From: Pelosinus fermentans JBW45 | Lineage (GTDB): Bacteria; Bacillota; Negativicutes; DSM-13327 | Length of the DNA: 64,000 bases | Direction: 5' to 3' | NCBI RefSeq assembly: GCF_000271665.2 | Contig: NZ_CP010978.1 | Location: 528,501 to 592,500, forward strand | Part shown: positions 27,697 to 36,748 of the stretch, in pieces | Numbering within the stretch: position 1 is the first letter of the stretch | Layout of the letters: each line of letters starts with the position of its first letter | Position numbers and translations under genes: made by a program | The notes under the pieces: model-generated | Told to the model about the DNA's origin: nothing | The model's input: only the letters and a program-made list of their open reading frames with translations | Database searches by the model: none

Positions 27697-29085
27697 ATGG
27701 AAGAACTGCTTTTGGCACGATGGCAATTTGCCATTACGACAGTGTACCACTTTTTATTTGTGCCGTTGACATTAGGATTATCCGTATTGGTGGCCGTGAT
27801 GGAAACCATGTATGTCAGAACAGGTAATGAAACCTATAAAACAATGACTAAATTTTGGGGTAAATTGTTTTTAGTTAATTTTATTATGGGTGTGGTAACT
27901 GGAATTGTTCAGGAATTTCATTTTGGTATGAATTGGGCTGAGTATTCTCGTTTTATGGGAGATATTTTTGGTGCGCCTTTAGCTTTAGAAGCCTTATCAG
28001 CGTTTTTCCTGGAATCGACTTTTTTAGGGTTATGGATCTTTGGCTGGGATCGATTATCTAAAAAGATGCATGTAACTTGTATGTGGCTAGTTGCCTTTGG
28101 CACTAATTTATCGGCTTTTTGGATTTTGGTAGCCAATTCCTTTATGCAGTCTCCAGTGGGGTACGCACTTCGCAATGGACGGGCAGAAATGACTGATTTT
28201 ATACAGGTAATTACCAATCCATATGTATGGGGACAATTCCCACACACGGTTTTAGGAGGCTTAGTAACTGCTGGTGTATTTGTAACAGCTATTAGTGCTT
28301 ATTATTTATTAGAAAAACGTCATTTGCCTGTGTTTAAACCTTCCATTAAAATTGGTTTGGCATGCATGTTGGTAAGCACATTGTTAGTAATGGGTACAGG
28401 ACATTTACAAGCTCAATTTCTCGCTACAAAACAGCCTATGAAGATGGCAGCCATGGAGGCATTGTGGGAATCTGCTGATCCGGCACCTTTTGCAATTGCA
28501 GTAGTGGTGGATGAGAAAAACAAAAAGAATTCTTTTGAGATCGGTATCCCAGGTGCATTATCTTTTCTAGCTTATGATAAGTTTTCAGGAGAAATCAAAG
28601 GGATTAACGAATTGCAGGCAGCTGCGGAGAAAAAATATGGACCGGGTAACTACACGCCTAATATTGCACAATCCTTCTGGACATTTCGCATCATGGTACT
28701 ATCTGGATTGTGGATGATGCTCGTGGCAGCATTAGGTGCGTTCTTCTTCTATAAGAAACGGTTGGAAGAGAATCCTTTTATTCTCAAGTTGCTATTGTGG
28801 AGCTTGCCTTTTCCTTATATTGCAAACTCGACAGGCTGGATTCTAACAGAAGGTGGAAGGCAACCTTGGATTGTGGTAGGTTTGCAAAAAGTAAGTGAGG
28901 GCGTGTCCACTAATGTAACCAGTACAGAAATCTGGATCTCGATGATTGGTTTTACGGTACTGTATGGAGTATTAGCGGCAGCGGCTGTTTACTTAGTACG
29001 TAAATTTATCTTAATTGGACCCATAGATGAAAAACCCGTTCTAAGTGTGCTGACGAAGACGAAGGAGGCGACATTATGGAACTAA
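27697..29085 (+). CDS. cydA: Cytochrome bd ubiquinol/menaquinol oxidase subunit I
   Basis: This 462-residue polytopic membrane protein is the haem-carrying subunit of cytochrome bd. His18 (TTVYHFLFVPLTLG) corresponds to the haem b595 ligand. The later histidine in GQFPHTVLGG and the GRQPWIVVGLQ segment are conserved. It is shorter than the E. coli protein because the Q-loop is short, as usual in Bacillota. It is the second gene of an Rrf2-cydA-cydB operon and overlaps cydB by 10 nt. In an anaerobe its likely job is removing oxygen at high affinity. Confidence 0.96.
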   Translation: MEELLLARWQFAITTVYHFLFVPLTLGLSVLVAVMETMYVRTGNETYKTMTKFWGKLFLVNFIMGVVTGIVQEFHFGMNWAEYSRFMGDIFGAPLALEALSAFFLESTFLGLWIFGWDRLSKKMHVTCMWLVAFGTNLSAFWILVANSFMQSPVGYALRNGRAEMTDFIQVITNPYVWGQFPHTVLGGLVTAGVFVTAISAYYLLEKRHLPVFKPSIKIGLACMLVSTLLVMGTGHLQAQFLATKQPMKMAAMEALWESADPAPFAIAVVVDEKNKKNSFEIGIPGALSFLAYDKFSGEIKGINELQAAAEKKYGPGNYTPNIAQSFWTFRIMVLSGLWMMLVAALGAFFFYKKRLEENPFILKLLLWSLPFPYIANSTGWILTEGGRQPWIVVGLQKVSEGVSTNVTSTEIWISMIGFTVLYGVLAAAAVYLVRKFILIGPIDEKPVLSVLTKTKEATLWN

Positions 29086-30080
29086 ATGTCTTGTGGTTTA
29101 TCTTAGTAGGAGTCCTATTTACCGGCTTTTTTTTCCTGGAAGGTTTTGATTATGGTGTGGGTATGCTCTTGCCCTTCATTGGGAAAAATGATGTAGAACG
29201 ACGAATTGTAATTAATACCATAGGTCCATTTTGGGATGGCAATGAAGTATGGATGATTACTGCAGGCGGAGCCTTATTTGCAGCCTTTCCTCATGTTTAT
29301 GCTACTATGTTTAGCGGATTTTACATGGCGTTGTTTTTGATGTTGGTAGCGTTGATTCTGCGGGGTGTAGCCATTGAGTTTCGCAGTAAGGATGAAAGCT
29401 CTGCGTGGCGCAGTACGTGGGATTGGATGATCTTTATTGGGAGTACTCTACCAGCACTGCTTTGGGGTGTCGCCGTTACGAATTTGATTCAGGGGATACC
29501 CATTAATGGGAAGATGCAGTATGCTGGAACATTCTTTGATTTATTGAGTCCTTATACCTTAGTAGGCGGGATTGCCTTTTTATTAGTATTTTTATTCCAT
29601 GGAGCATTGTTTCTGACTCTTCGGGTGGAGGGAGAACTCATTGAACGATCCCGTAAAGCAGCGGTGAAAATTGGATTGCTTGCAGCTTTGGTTTTTTTGA
29701 GTCTTGTAGGTTTAACTTACACAAATACGGATTTATTTAAAAGTGGATTAGCCAGCAGTGCCTTATGGGGGGCAGTAGTAGTCTTTGTCGCCGGTTACGT
29801 TCTGCTTTGGTTAAAAAGATTTGGTTGGGCTTTTGCCATGAGTGGATTGGCGATTGCTTTTACGACGATAGCCTTCTTTAGCGGTTTATTTCCCCGTATT
29901 ATGGTGTCCAGTTTAGATCCAATGTGGAGTTTAACCATTTATAATGCCGCTTCTAGTGCGTATACTTTAAAGATTATGTCCTTTGCAGCCCTGGCCTTAG
30001 TGCCGATTGTATTGGCTTATCAGGGGTGGACCTATTGGGTATTTCGTAAACGGGTTACGGCGAAAGAGTTAGAATATTAA
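29076..30080 (+). CDS. cydB: Cytochrome bd oxidase subunit II
   Basis: This 334-residue membrane protein starts with FILVGVLFTGFFFLEGFDYGVGMLLPF and continues with GPFWDGNEVWMITAGGALFAAFP, both standard for CydB. About eight to nine hydrophobic segments are visible. It overlaps cydA by 10 nt and ends at a strong terminator. The exporter genes cydDC, needed for haem insertion in the oxidase, are 5 kb downstream rather than adjacent. Confidence 0.96.
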   Translation: MELNVLWFILVGVLFTGFFFLEGFDYGVGMLLPFIGKNDVERRIVINTIGPFWDGNEVWMITAGGALFAAFPHVYATMFSGFYMALFLMLVALILRGVAIEFRSKDESSAWRSTWDWMIFIGSTLPALLWGVAVTNLIQGIPINGKMQYAGTFFDLLSPYTLVGGIAFLLVFLFHGALFLTLRVEGELIERSRKAAVKIGLLAALVFLSLVGLTYTNTDLFKSGLASSALWGAVVVFVAGYVLLWLKRFGWAFAMSGLAIAFTTIAFFSGLFPRIMVSSLDPMWSLTIYNAASSAYTLKIMSFAALALVPIVLAYQGWTYWVFRKRVTAKELEY

Positions 30081-30084
30081 TCAT

Positions 30085-30123
30085 GAATAAGGGCAGCTGG
30101 CAAGCTGCCCTTATTCATTAATT
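30085..30123 (+). terminator. Terminator of the Rrf2-cydAB operon
   Basis: GAATAAGGGCAGCT and AGCTGCCCTTATTC pair as a 14-bp perfect stem with a 4-nt loop, followed by an AT-rich tail with few Ts in a row. Confidence 0.8.
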
Positions 30124-30225
30124 TAAATCAAGCTTCTTCTTTGTTAAAATATTGTGTATATTTTGTAGACTTATGGTATAGTGATAATAGGAATCTTTGT
30201 TTCATTTTAAAAAGGGGGCGATGGT

Positions 30226-33090
30226 ATGGTAATGAAAATTGTAGAGAGTGATATTGCAAAACTTCCCGATAATTATAGGGATTTTTATCATGATGTTATA
30301 AAATTTATCCCTAGGGAACGAGTTTTTGTTGACCCGATTCGCACATTAGCATATGGTGCTGACGCTAGTTTTTACAGCATGCTTCCAAAAATCGTAATTA
30401 AGATAAAAAATGCAGAAGAAATGTCCAATATTTTAAGAAAGGCCAATAAGGTGAAAATTCCTGTGACTTTTCGTGCAGCAGGGACAAGTTTATCTGGACA
30501 GTCCATTACGGATTCTGTGCTTTTAGTTGCTACAGAAGGGTGGCATAATTACTCCATTAGTTCTGATGGTGAATCCATTGCCCTAGAGCCAGGGATTATT
30601 GGTTCTGAAGCCAATGCATATTTAAAATCCTATTCCCGAAAAATTGGACCGGATCCCGCAACGATTAACAATGCTATGATTGGTGGCATTGCAGCCAATA
30701 ATGCCAGTGGCATGTGCTGTGGTACGGCTGATAATAGCTATAAGACAGTTGAGAGCATGAAACTTATTTTTGCAGATGGTTCAGTGCTGGATACGGCAAG
30801 CGCAGCTTCACGAGAAGAATTTAAAAAAAATAATCCTTCCATTATAGAGGAACTTGAAAAAATCCGTGATGAAATTAATGCAGACGCAGAGCTAACACAG
30901 CTTATTAAGCGTAAATATAAAATTAAAAATACCACTGGATATGGCCTGAACTCTTTTGTCGACTATTCAGACCCTTTTGATATTATTAATCATTTAATGA
31001 TCGGCTCAGAAGGGACACTGGGTTTTATTACTGAAATAACCTATAAAACGGTCATTGAACATGAGCATAAAGCTTCTGCATTAATGATTTTCCCTGATAT
31101 GAATACCACCTGTCTGGCAGTAATGGAACTTGACCGTGAGCTGGTCGCTGCTGCTGAACTGATGGATCGTGCATCCCTTCGTTCTGTAGAGGATGAACCA
31201 GGAATGCCAGATTATTTAAAAACATTATCACCGGATGCAGCTTCTTTATTGGTGGAAGTACGGGCAGGAGATAAGGCTGCCTTAAATCAGTTAATTGAAG
31301 ATGTAAAAGCACGCTTAGCGCATCTTCCTACTGTATTGCCAATTACTTTTACGGATGTTAAAGCAGAGTATGAAGTTTTATGGCATATTCGTAAAGGGAT
31401 TTTCCCTGCCGTTGGCGGTATGAGGAGACCGGGCACTTCTGTTATTATTGAGGATGTGGCTTTCCCGAAAGAAAGAATGGCTGAAGCTGTGCTAGAACTG
31501 CGTAATATTATGAATAAATATAACTATGATGACGGCATCATTTATGGACATGCTTTAGATGGCAATGTGCATTTTGTTGTAACACAAACCTTTAAAAATC
31601 AAGAAGAAATTGAACGCTATCAATCCTTAATCAAAGATGTTTGCGATATGGTAGTCAATGAGTATGGCGGATCGCTAAAGGCAGAGCATGGTACAGGCCG
31701 TAACATGGCACCATTTGTGGAAATGGAATGGGGCAAAACGGCTTATAGTTATATGCGCAAATTGAAAAAGGTATTTGATGCTGATAGTACCTTAAATCCA
31801 GATGTCATCATTACGGACAATCAATTGCTTTACATTCAGAACTTGAAGCCCATGGCTCAGGCTCATGAGATCATTGATAAATGCATTGAATGCGGTTTTT
31901 GTGAAATTAATTGTCCTTCTAAGAACCTTACAGCTACACCTAGACAGCGTATTGTGGTGCAGCGTGAAATTGCCAGATTGCGCCAAACTGGTGAAGACCC
32001 AGAACGGCTGCGTCGCTTAGAAGAAGATTATGCCTATTTTGGTGATGAAACCTGTGCTACAGACGGATTGTGCTCTACCACCTGTCCTGTGGGCATTAAT
32101 ACAGGAGAGCATACGAAGCATTATCGGGCCCAATTAATGGGAGATAACGGAAAATCCATTGGACGTTTCATTACTAAGAATTTTGCCGGTGTAACAACTA
32201 TGGCACGTTTGGGACTATCTAGTGCTAAAATAGCACACTCCGTACTCGGTACTTCTTTAATGGGCGGTATTGCTGGTGGACTTCATTCCATCAGCGGTCA
32301 TAAAGTGCCTTTATGGAATCCTTGGATGGCAGGACCTGGTCAGACTCCTGATCCATCCCGTTCCCAAAAAGGTGTGGCTGGGCGTAAAGTGGTATATTTT
32401 CCAAGTTGTGTGAGTCGTACTATGGGGGGCGCTGCTCCTGGGGATCGGGATAAACGTCAGCTTAGTCAAGTGATGATTCAATTGATGGAAAAAGCCGGCT
32501 ATGAAGTCATTTTCCCTCGCGAGATGGATAAGCTGTGCTGCGGTATGCCTTTTGAAAGTAAAGGGCTATTTGAGTCGGCTGATAAGATGAGCAGTGAATT
32601 GGAAAAAGAATTATTAGTTGTGAGCAACAATGGAGAGTATCCTATTGTTTGTGATACAAGTCCTTGTATTTATCGTATGCGAAAAGTAATGGACAAGAAG
32701 CTGAAAATGTATGAACCCGTAGAATTTATCCACGATTACCTGTTTGACTTGCTGGAATTCAAACAACAGCCGGAAACCATTGCTGTACACGTAACTTGTA
32801 GTTCAACTAAATTAGGGCTGAAAGAGAAGTTTAAGAAATTAGCAGAAGCTTGTGCGACGAAGGTGGTCATGCCAGAGAGGGTTAGATGTTGTGGATTTGC
32901 TGGTGATAAGGGCTTTGAAGTACCAGAATTAAATGAATCTGCTCTAGCTGAACTCAAAGACAGCTTACCTGCGGATTGTACTTCTGGCTATTCCAATAGC
33001 CGTACTTGCGAAATGGGCCTAGCTCATCGCAGCGGTCTTAGCTATCAATCCATGGTATTCTTGGTTGATCGTTGTACAGTAGCAAAATAA
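30226..33090 (+). CDS. FAD and Fe-S D-lactate dehydrogenase-like oxidoreductase (Dld-II/YdiJ type)
   Basis: This 954-residue protein combines an N-terminal FAD-binding domain (about 35-270, with RAAGTSLSGQS and GGIAANNASGMC), an FAD-oxidase C-terminal domain (about 290-535, GHALDGNVHF and KAEHGTGRN), and two 4Fe-4S motifs near 550 (CIECGFCEINCP) and 609 (CATDGLCSTTCP). A C-terminal pair of CCG domains follows (CCGMPFESKG, CCGFAGDKGF). This architecture belongs to respiratory 2-hydroxyacid dehydrogenases such as Dld-II, which pass electrons from D-lactate or similar acids to quinones. The start follows AAAGGGGGCG. Lying between cydAB and cydDC, it could supply electrons to cytochrome bd. The substrate is not proven. 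Confidence 0.88.
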   Translation: MVMKIVESDIAKLPDNYRDFYHDVIKFIPRERVFVDPIRTLAYGADASFYSMLPKIVIKIKNAEEMSNILRKANKVKIPVTFRAAGTSLSGQSITDSVLLVATEGWHNYSISSDGESIALEPGIIGSEANAYLKSYSRKIGPDPATINNAMIGGIAANNASGMCCGTADNSYKTVESMKLIFADGSVLDTASAASREEFKKNNPSIIEELEKIRDEINADAELTQLIKRKYKIKNTTGYGLNSFVDYSDPFDIINHLMIGSEGTLGFITEITYKTVIEHEHKASALMIFPDMNTTCLAVMELDRELVAAAELMDRASLRSVEDEPGMPDYLKTLSPDAASLLVEVRAGDKAALNQLIEDVKARLAHLPTVLPITFTDVKAEYEVLWHIRKGIFPAVGGMRRPGTSVIIEDVAFPKERMAEAVLELRNIMNKYNYDDGIIYGHALDGNVHFVVTQTFKNQEEIERYQSLIKDVCDMVVNEYGGSLKAEHGTGRNMAPFVEMEWGKTAYSYMRKLKKVFDADSTLNPDVIITDNQLLYIQNLKPMAQAHEIIDKCIECGFCEINCPSKNLTATPRQRIVVQREIARLRQTGEDPERLRRLEEDYAYFGDETCATDGLCSTTCPVGINTGEHTKHYRAQLMGDNGKSIGRFITKNFAGVTTMARLGLSSAKIAHSVLGTSLMGGIAGGLHSISGHKVPLWNPWMAGPGQTPDPSRSQKGVAGRKVVYFPSCVSRTMGGAAPGDRDKRQLSQVMIQLMEKAGYEVIFPREMDKLCCGMPFESKGLFESADKMSSELEKELLVVSNNGEYPIVCDTSPCIYRMRKVMDKKLKMYEPVEFIHDYLFDLLEFKQQPETIAVHVTCSSTKLGLKEKFKKLAEACATKVVMPERVRCCGFAGDKGFEVPELNESALAELKDSLPADCTSGYSNSRTCEMGLAHRSGLSYQSMVFLVDRCTVAK

Positions 33091-33122
33091 CAAGTACGTC
33101 AGTACAATAATATGGAGTTTCA

Positions 33123-33166
33123 AAAAGTTATGCTTCCTATTAAACAGTAGGAAGCATAACTTTTGT
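33123..33166 (+). terminator. Terminator after the FAD/Fe-S oxidoreductase gene
   Basis: Arms AAAAGTTATGCTTCCTA and TAGGAAGCATAACTTTT are a 17-bp perfect inverted repeat with an 8-nt loop. Confidence 0.88.
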
Positions 33167-33183
33167 TACTATTAAAATTCTAT

Positions 33184-33233
33184 GAACCACAAAGGCACAA
33201 TGCCGCTGATGCGGCATTGTGCCTTTGTGGTTC
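33184..33233. repeat. Dispersed hairpin repeat, compact perfect copy
   Basis: A 23-bp perfect inverted repeat with the 4-nt loop TGAT; the arm starts GAACCACAAAGGCACAATGC. It is the shortest and most symmetric member of the family. Confidence 0.9.
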
Positions 33234-33278
33234 CATTCATTTTAAATGTTTTGCGCCAAGAGCAGGGATAGAATGATT

Positions 33279-33363
33279 GAACCGCAGAGGAGCAGAGTGC
33301 GCTGAGGGGATTCTCTACCATTATTAATGATGTTTTCTCTGGCTCTCTGCGTCTCTACGGTTA
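33279..33363. repeat. Dispersed hairpin repeat, divergent copy
   Basis: The left arm is TGAACCGCAGAGGAGCAGAG and the right arm CTCTGCGTCTCTACGGTTA, with an AT-rich centre. It belongs to the GCAGAGG sub-type also seen at 9891 and 61470. The rest of the 396-nt gap (33091-33486) holds a terminator and a second repeat, but no gene. Confidence 0.8.
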
Positions 33364-33486
33364 AAATGTTTAAAAAATCAAATAGAAGTAGGATAATTTT
33401 TTTGCAGAGAGAGGAACGCTTAGAGCGAATCGTGAATATATTGATGAATATACGAGAAATGTAGAAGATATTGGAGTCTGATGTAA

Positions 33487-34677
33487 TTGGATGACATGGA
33501 ACAGGGGTATTCCCGGTTACTAAAGAAAAAGCAGAAAAAAGCGATTCAATTATCCAAGCAAATTGCTTTCGTGCAATATACTATAGCTATAGTGATTAGT
33601 TTGTCTATCCTATTATGCCTAGTGTGGTTAGGGTGGCAGTATGAAGGCACTCGTGTGACAGTTGCAAAATCATCTGGGCATCAAGTAATTACTTCTCAGC
33701 AGCCTGTGGCAGGACCTAGTTATTTACAGGCATTCCCGATGGTCGATGGGGTGGCAGGAGCTTCAGCAACCTTAAAAGGAGCTTTGCCAGCTTGCCGAAT
33801 TGTCATTAATTTACCTAGTCGCACTCTTGATTTTTATAATGAAAATCAGTTAGTAAAAACCTATCCTGTAGCGATTGGTAAACCTGCTACACCGACACCC
33901 ATTGGCAGTTTTACGATTCGATATAAAGAGATAAACCCTTGGTGGTATCCTCCTAGAAGTAAGAAGGTTGTACCTTCTGGTCCCGATAATCCTTTGGGAT
34001 ATCGTTGGATGGAGTTTGCCCCTTTATACGGTATTCACGGCACGAATGAACCGTGGGCAATCGGAGGCTGGGTTTCAAACGGTTGTGTCCGCATGGCTGA
34101 ACCTGATGTGGAAGAATTATTTGAAGCTGTTCCCAAAGGGACCGGCGTATACATACAGTATGATTTGGTGAGAATAGAAAAAAATCTCATGGGGGAAGTT
34201 TCCATAGGGATCTATCCTGATATATACGGTTTAAAAAGACAGCCTGTCACAGTTCTTGAGATCGAACATAAGCTGCTTGAGGCTGGTATGCCTAACTTCG
34301 TCGACGCCAGTATCCTGCAAGGTATAATTGTTCAGCGTAAGGGTCAGCAAAATCCTTTGTTTCAAGTACATAATTTCAAAGTGAATGGAGTACTTCTGCC
34401 AGATCCGATTATTGCCAGTCAGGGACAAAACTTTGTTCCAATTTGGGCAGTAGCGAATTTTTTTCACACGGATGTAGTATGGGATGAACAGCAGCAGTTG
34501 GTATATAGTCATCAGCAGGTTGTGCCTGGTTTTGTAAAAGGACAGATTCTCTATGTAACCCAACAAGATGTACAGTCTTTGTTTGGTGGTATGTGGCTTT
34601 GGAAAGAGATTGATAATTGCTGGGAGTTATCGGCTTTTGCAATTGGAAAGGGCAGCTCAGCAAGGCAGCTGAAATAA
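33487..34677 (+). CDS. L,D-transpeptidase (YkuD domain), membrane-anchored
   Basis: This 396-residue protein has a basic N-terminus, one membrane anchor (about residues 25-46) and an extracytoplasmic YkuD domain (about 100-220). The catalytic motif is HGTNEPWAIGG then SNGCVRM, with the nucleophile cysteine intact. Such enzymes make or exchange L,D-cross-links in peptidoglycan, or bind other substrates. The C-terminal part (about 290-385, VNGVLLPDPIIASQGQNFVP) resembles a copper-amine-oxidase N-domain often used as a surface module. The start is TTG 33487, 10 nt after GGAG; ATG 33496 is the alternative. It is monocistronic. Confidence 0.88.
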   Translation: MDDMEQGYSRLLKKKQKKAIQLSKQIAFVQYTIAIVISLSILLCLVWLGWQYEGTRVTVAKSSGHQVITSQQPVAGPSYLQAFPMVDGVAGASATLKGALPACRIVINLPSRTLDFYNENQLVKTYPVAIGKPATPTPIGSFTIRYKEINPWWYPPRSKKVVPSGPDNPLGYRWMEFAPLYGIHGTNEPWAIGGWVSNGCVRMAEPDVEELFEAVPKGTGVYIQYDLVRIEKNLMGEVSIGIYPDIYGLKRQPVTVLEIEHKLLEAGMPNFVDASILQGIIVQRKGQQNPLFQVHNFKVNGVLLPDPIIASQGQNFVPIWAVANFFHTDVVWDEQQQLVYSHQQVVPGFVKGQILYVTQQDVQSLFGGMWLWKEIDNCWELSAFAIGKGSSARQLK

Positions 34678-34765
34678 AAATATTGCATGTTAGGAAAAAG
34701 CTCGTTATTATAGAATAAGATAGTTATTGCGCTGACAATCCTTTGGCCTGTGAAAAGAAACTACT

Positions 34766-34795
34766 AAGGCAGCATGATGACATGCTGCCTTTTTC
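34766..34795 (+). terminator. Terminator after the L,D-transpeptidase gene
   Basis: AAGGCAGCATG and CATGCTGCCTT form an 11-bp stem with a 4-nt loop, then TTTT. Confidence 0.9.
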
Positions 34796-34817
34796 CAGTA
34801 AGTAAATAAAGTAAAAG

Positions 34818-34911
34818 TGAACCACAAAGGCACAATGCCGCTGCTGCGGCACACAAAGGGGACACAAAAATATAAAAAAGTCCTTTGTGTCCTTTGCGTC
34901 TTTGTGGTTCC
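34818..34911. repeat. Dispersed hairpin repeat, full-length copy
   Basis: The left arm TGAACCACAAAGGCACAATG contains the nested small hairpin TGCCGC-TGCT-GCGGCA. The right arm ends CTTTGCGTCTTTGTGGTTC. It occupies most of the 340-nt gap between the transpeptidase and cydD. Confidence 0.88.
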
Positions 34912-35017
34912 TTTTTGTTTTATATGTTTTAAAGGATACATTAGCGTTTTCTTATAAAAGACAAGCTTATGGTGAACCGATTTTTTTTAGCAGATATAGA
35001 AGGACGGGAGTATACGT

Positions 35018-36748
35018 ATGGTTGATAAACGACTTATGAATCAGCTGAAACAGCATCGACGGCAGTTTTCTGTATTGGTTGGCCTAGGGCTGGGTGGTGG
35101 GGTGCTCGCTGTATTGCAGGCTGATTTTATGGCTAAAATTATAAATGGTGTTTTTTTAGCCCAATTGGATTGGGCAGGAGTCAGCCAGTGGATGGCTGCT
35201 TTATTTGTTGTAATGACTATGCGCAGCATATTTGTTTGGTTAATTGAAGTGACGGCCCATTCTTTGGCTGCTTATATAAAAAAGTCTATGCGGCAAAGGA
35301 TCTTGACTTCGCTTTTTGCTTTAGGACCCATGTATATCCGAAGGCAGCAAACAGGAGAATTAATTAATGTGCTGGTGGAGGGAGTAGAAAATCTGGAGCC
35401 TTATTTTGCGAAGTTTCTGCCCCAATTATTTACGGCCGTTATCGTTCCTATCGTTGTGTTGTCAGTAGTATTCCCTCTTGATATGACTACAGCTATTATT
35501 TTATTGCTGACTGCGCCGCTGATTCCTGTCTTTATGATACTTATAGGACGCACAGCAGAGCAGGTGAATAAGCGTCAGTGGGAGACCTTATCTCGTCTGA
35601 GTGCTCATTTCCTGGATGTGCTGCAGGGCTTGACTGTGTTAAAAATTTTTGGACGCAGTATTGAGCAGATACAGGTCATTCATCGTATGAGTTCAGAGTT
35701 TCGAGATAAGACTCTTGGCGTGTTAAAAATTGCGTTCTTATCGGCTTTGGTGTTAGAGTTAGTCGCAACGATTAGTACGGCCTTAGTGGCTGTAACTATA
35801 GGACTGAAGCTGCTGTATTATAAGATGGAGTTCAACCAAGCTTTTTTCTTATTGCTCTTGGCTCCTGAGTTTTACTTGCCTTTGCGTCAATTAGGTACTC
35901 ATTTTCATGCAGGAATGGCTGGAAGTGCAGCAGCAGAACGAATCTTTGGAATTTTATCCTTGCCTAAAAGCCGAGATGTGAAGGGGAGGACGATCTCTCT
36001 GCCACGGCAGCAGCAAGTGAGTATTGCCTTTGAAAATGTACATTATGCTTATGACAATAGGGAGCGCCCAGCATTAAATGGCGTATCTTTTGCAATAGAG
36101 CCAGGAGAGACCGTGGCTTTAGTCGGAGCCAGCGGTTCTGGAAAAAGTACGATTGCCAGTTTATTATTAGCATTTATGCACCCTGATGAAGGGCATATCA
36201 CAGTCAATGGTATGAATTTGACCGATATAAAACTAGAAGACTGGTTATGCCAGGTTGCTTTTGTGCCTCAGTCCCCCCATTTATTTTATAAATCAGTGGC
36301 GGATAACATTCGATTAGGGCGAGAAGATGCTAGCTTAGAGACGATCATGCAAGCGGCAAAAAATGCTGGTGCTCATGAGTTTATTATGGGATTGCCAGAA
36401 GGCTATGATACTCTGGTGGGAGAAGGCGGACATGGATTAAGCGGCGGAGAGTGTAAACGTTTAGCCATTGCCAGGGCATTTTTGCAGGATGCTCCTTTTT
36501 TACTGTTAGATGAAGCGACTGCAGGCCTAGATCCGCAAAGTGAAGCTGTAATTGATGAAGCGTTAAGCAGACTGATGCAAAAGCGTACCGTATTAATTAT
36601 TGCTCATCGACTGAGTACTGTGTACAAAGCTCATTGTATCGTGGTGCTTCATGACGGAAAACAGGCTGAAGCTGGATCCCATGAGGAATTAATGAAGAAT
36701 CAGGGTTTATATTCTCAGCTGGTGTTGGCCTTTAGAGGTGGAAAATGA
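35018..36748 (+). CDS. cydD: Thiol reductant ABC exporter subunit CydD
   Basis: This 576-residue half-transporter has a six-helix membrane domain (about 15-310) and an ATPase domain (about 330-570). Walker A is GASGSGKST, the signature is LSGGECKRLAIARA, and Walker B is FLLLDEATAGLD. With CydC it exports cysteine/glutathione and is required for cytochrome bd assembly. GGLGLGGGVL in the first helix is ordinary for CydD. Its stop overlaps the cydC start (ATGA at 36745-36748). The partner oxidase is encoded at 27697-30080. Confidence 0.93.
   Translation: MVDKRLMNQLKQHRRQFSVLVGLGLGGGVLAVLQADFMAKIINGVFLAQLDWAGVSQWMAALFVVMTMRSIFVWLIEVTAHSLAAYIKKSMRQRILTSLFALGPMYIRRQQTGELINVLVEGVENLEPYFAKFLPQLFTAVIVPIVVLSVVFPLDMTTAIILLLTAPLIPVFMILIGRTAEQVNKRQWETLSRLSAHFLDVLQGLTVLKIFGRSIEQIQVIHRMSSEFRDKTLGVLKIAFLSALVLELVATISTALVAVTIGLKLLYYKMEFNQAFFLLLLAPEFYLPLRQLGTHFHAGMAGSAAAERIFGILSLPKSRDVKGRTISLPRQQQVSIAFENVHYAYDNRERPALNGVSFAIEPGETVALVGASGSGKSTIASLLLAFMHPDEGHITVNGMNLTDIKLEDWLCQVAFVPQSPHLFYKSVADNIRLGREDASLETIMQAAKNAGAHEFIMGLPEGYDTLVGEGGHGLSGGECKRLAIARAFLQDAPFLLLDEATAGLDPQSEAVIDEALSRLMQKRTVLIIAHRLSTVYKAHCIVVLHDGKQAEAGSHEELMKNQGLYSQLVLAFRGGK

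Noticed and set aside
33184-34911. Clustered repeats as a CRISPR array
   Set aside because: Copies are few, irregularly spaced, variable in length and without uniform spacers; no cas genes are present.
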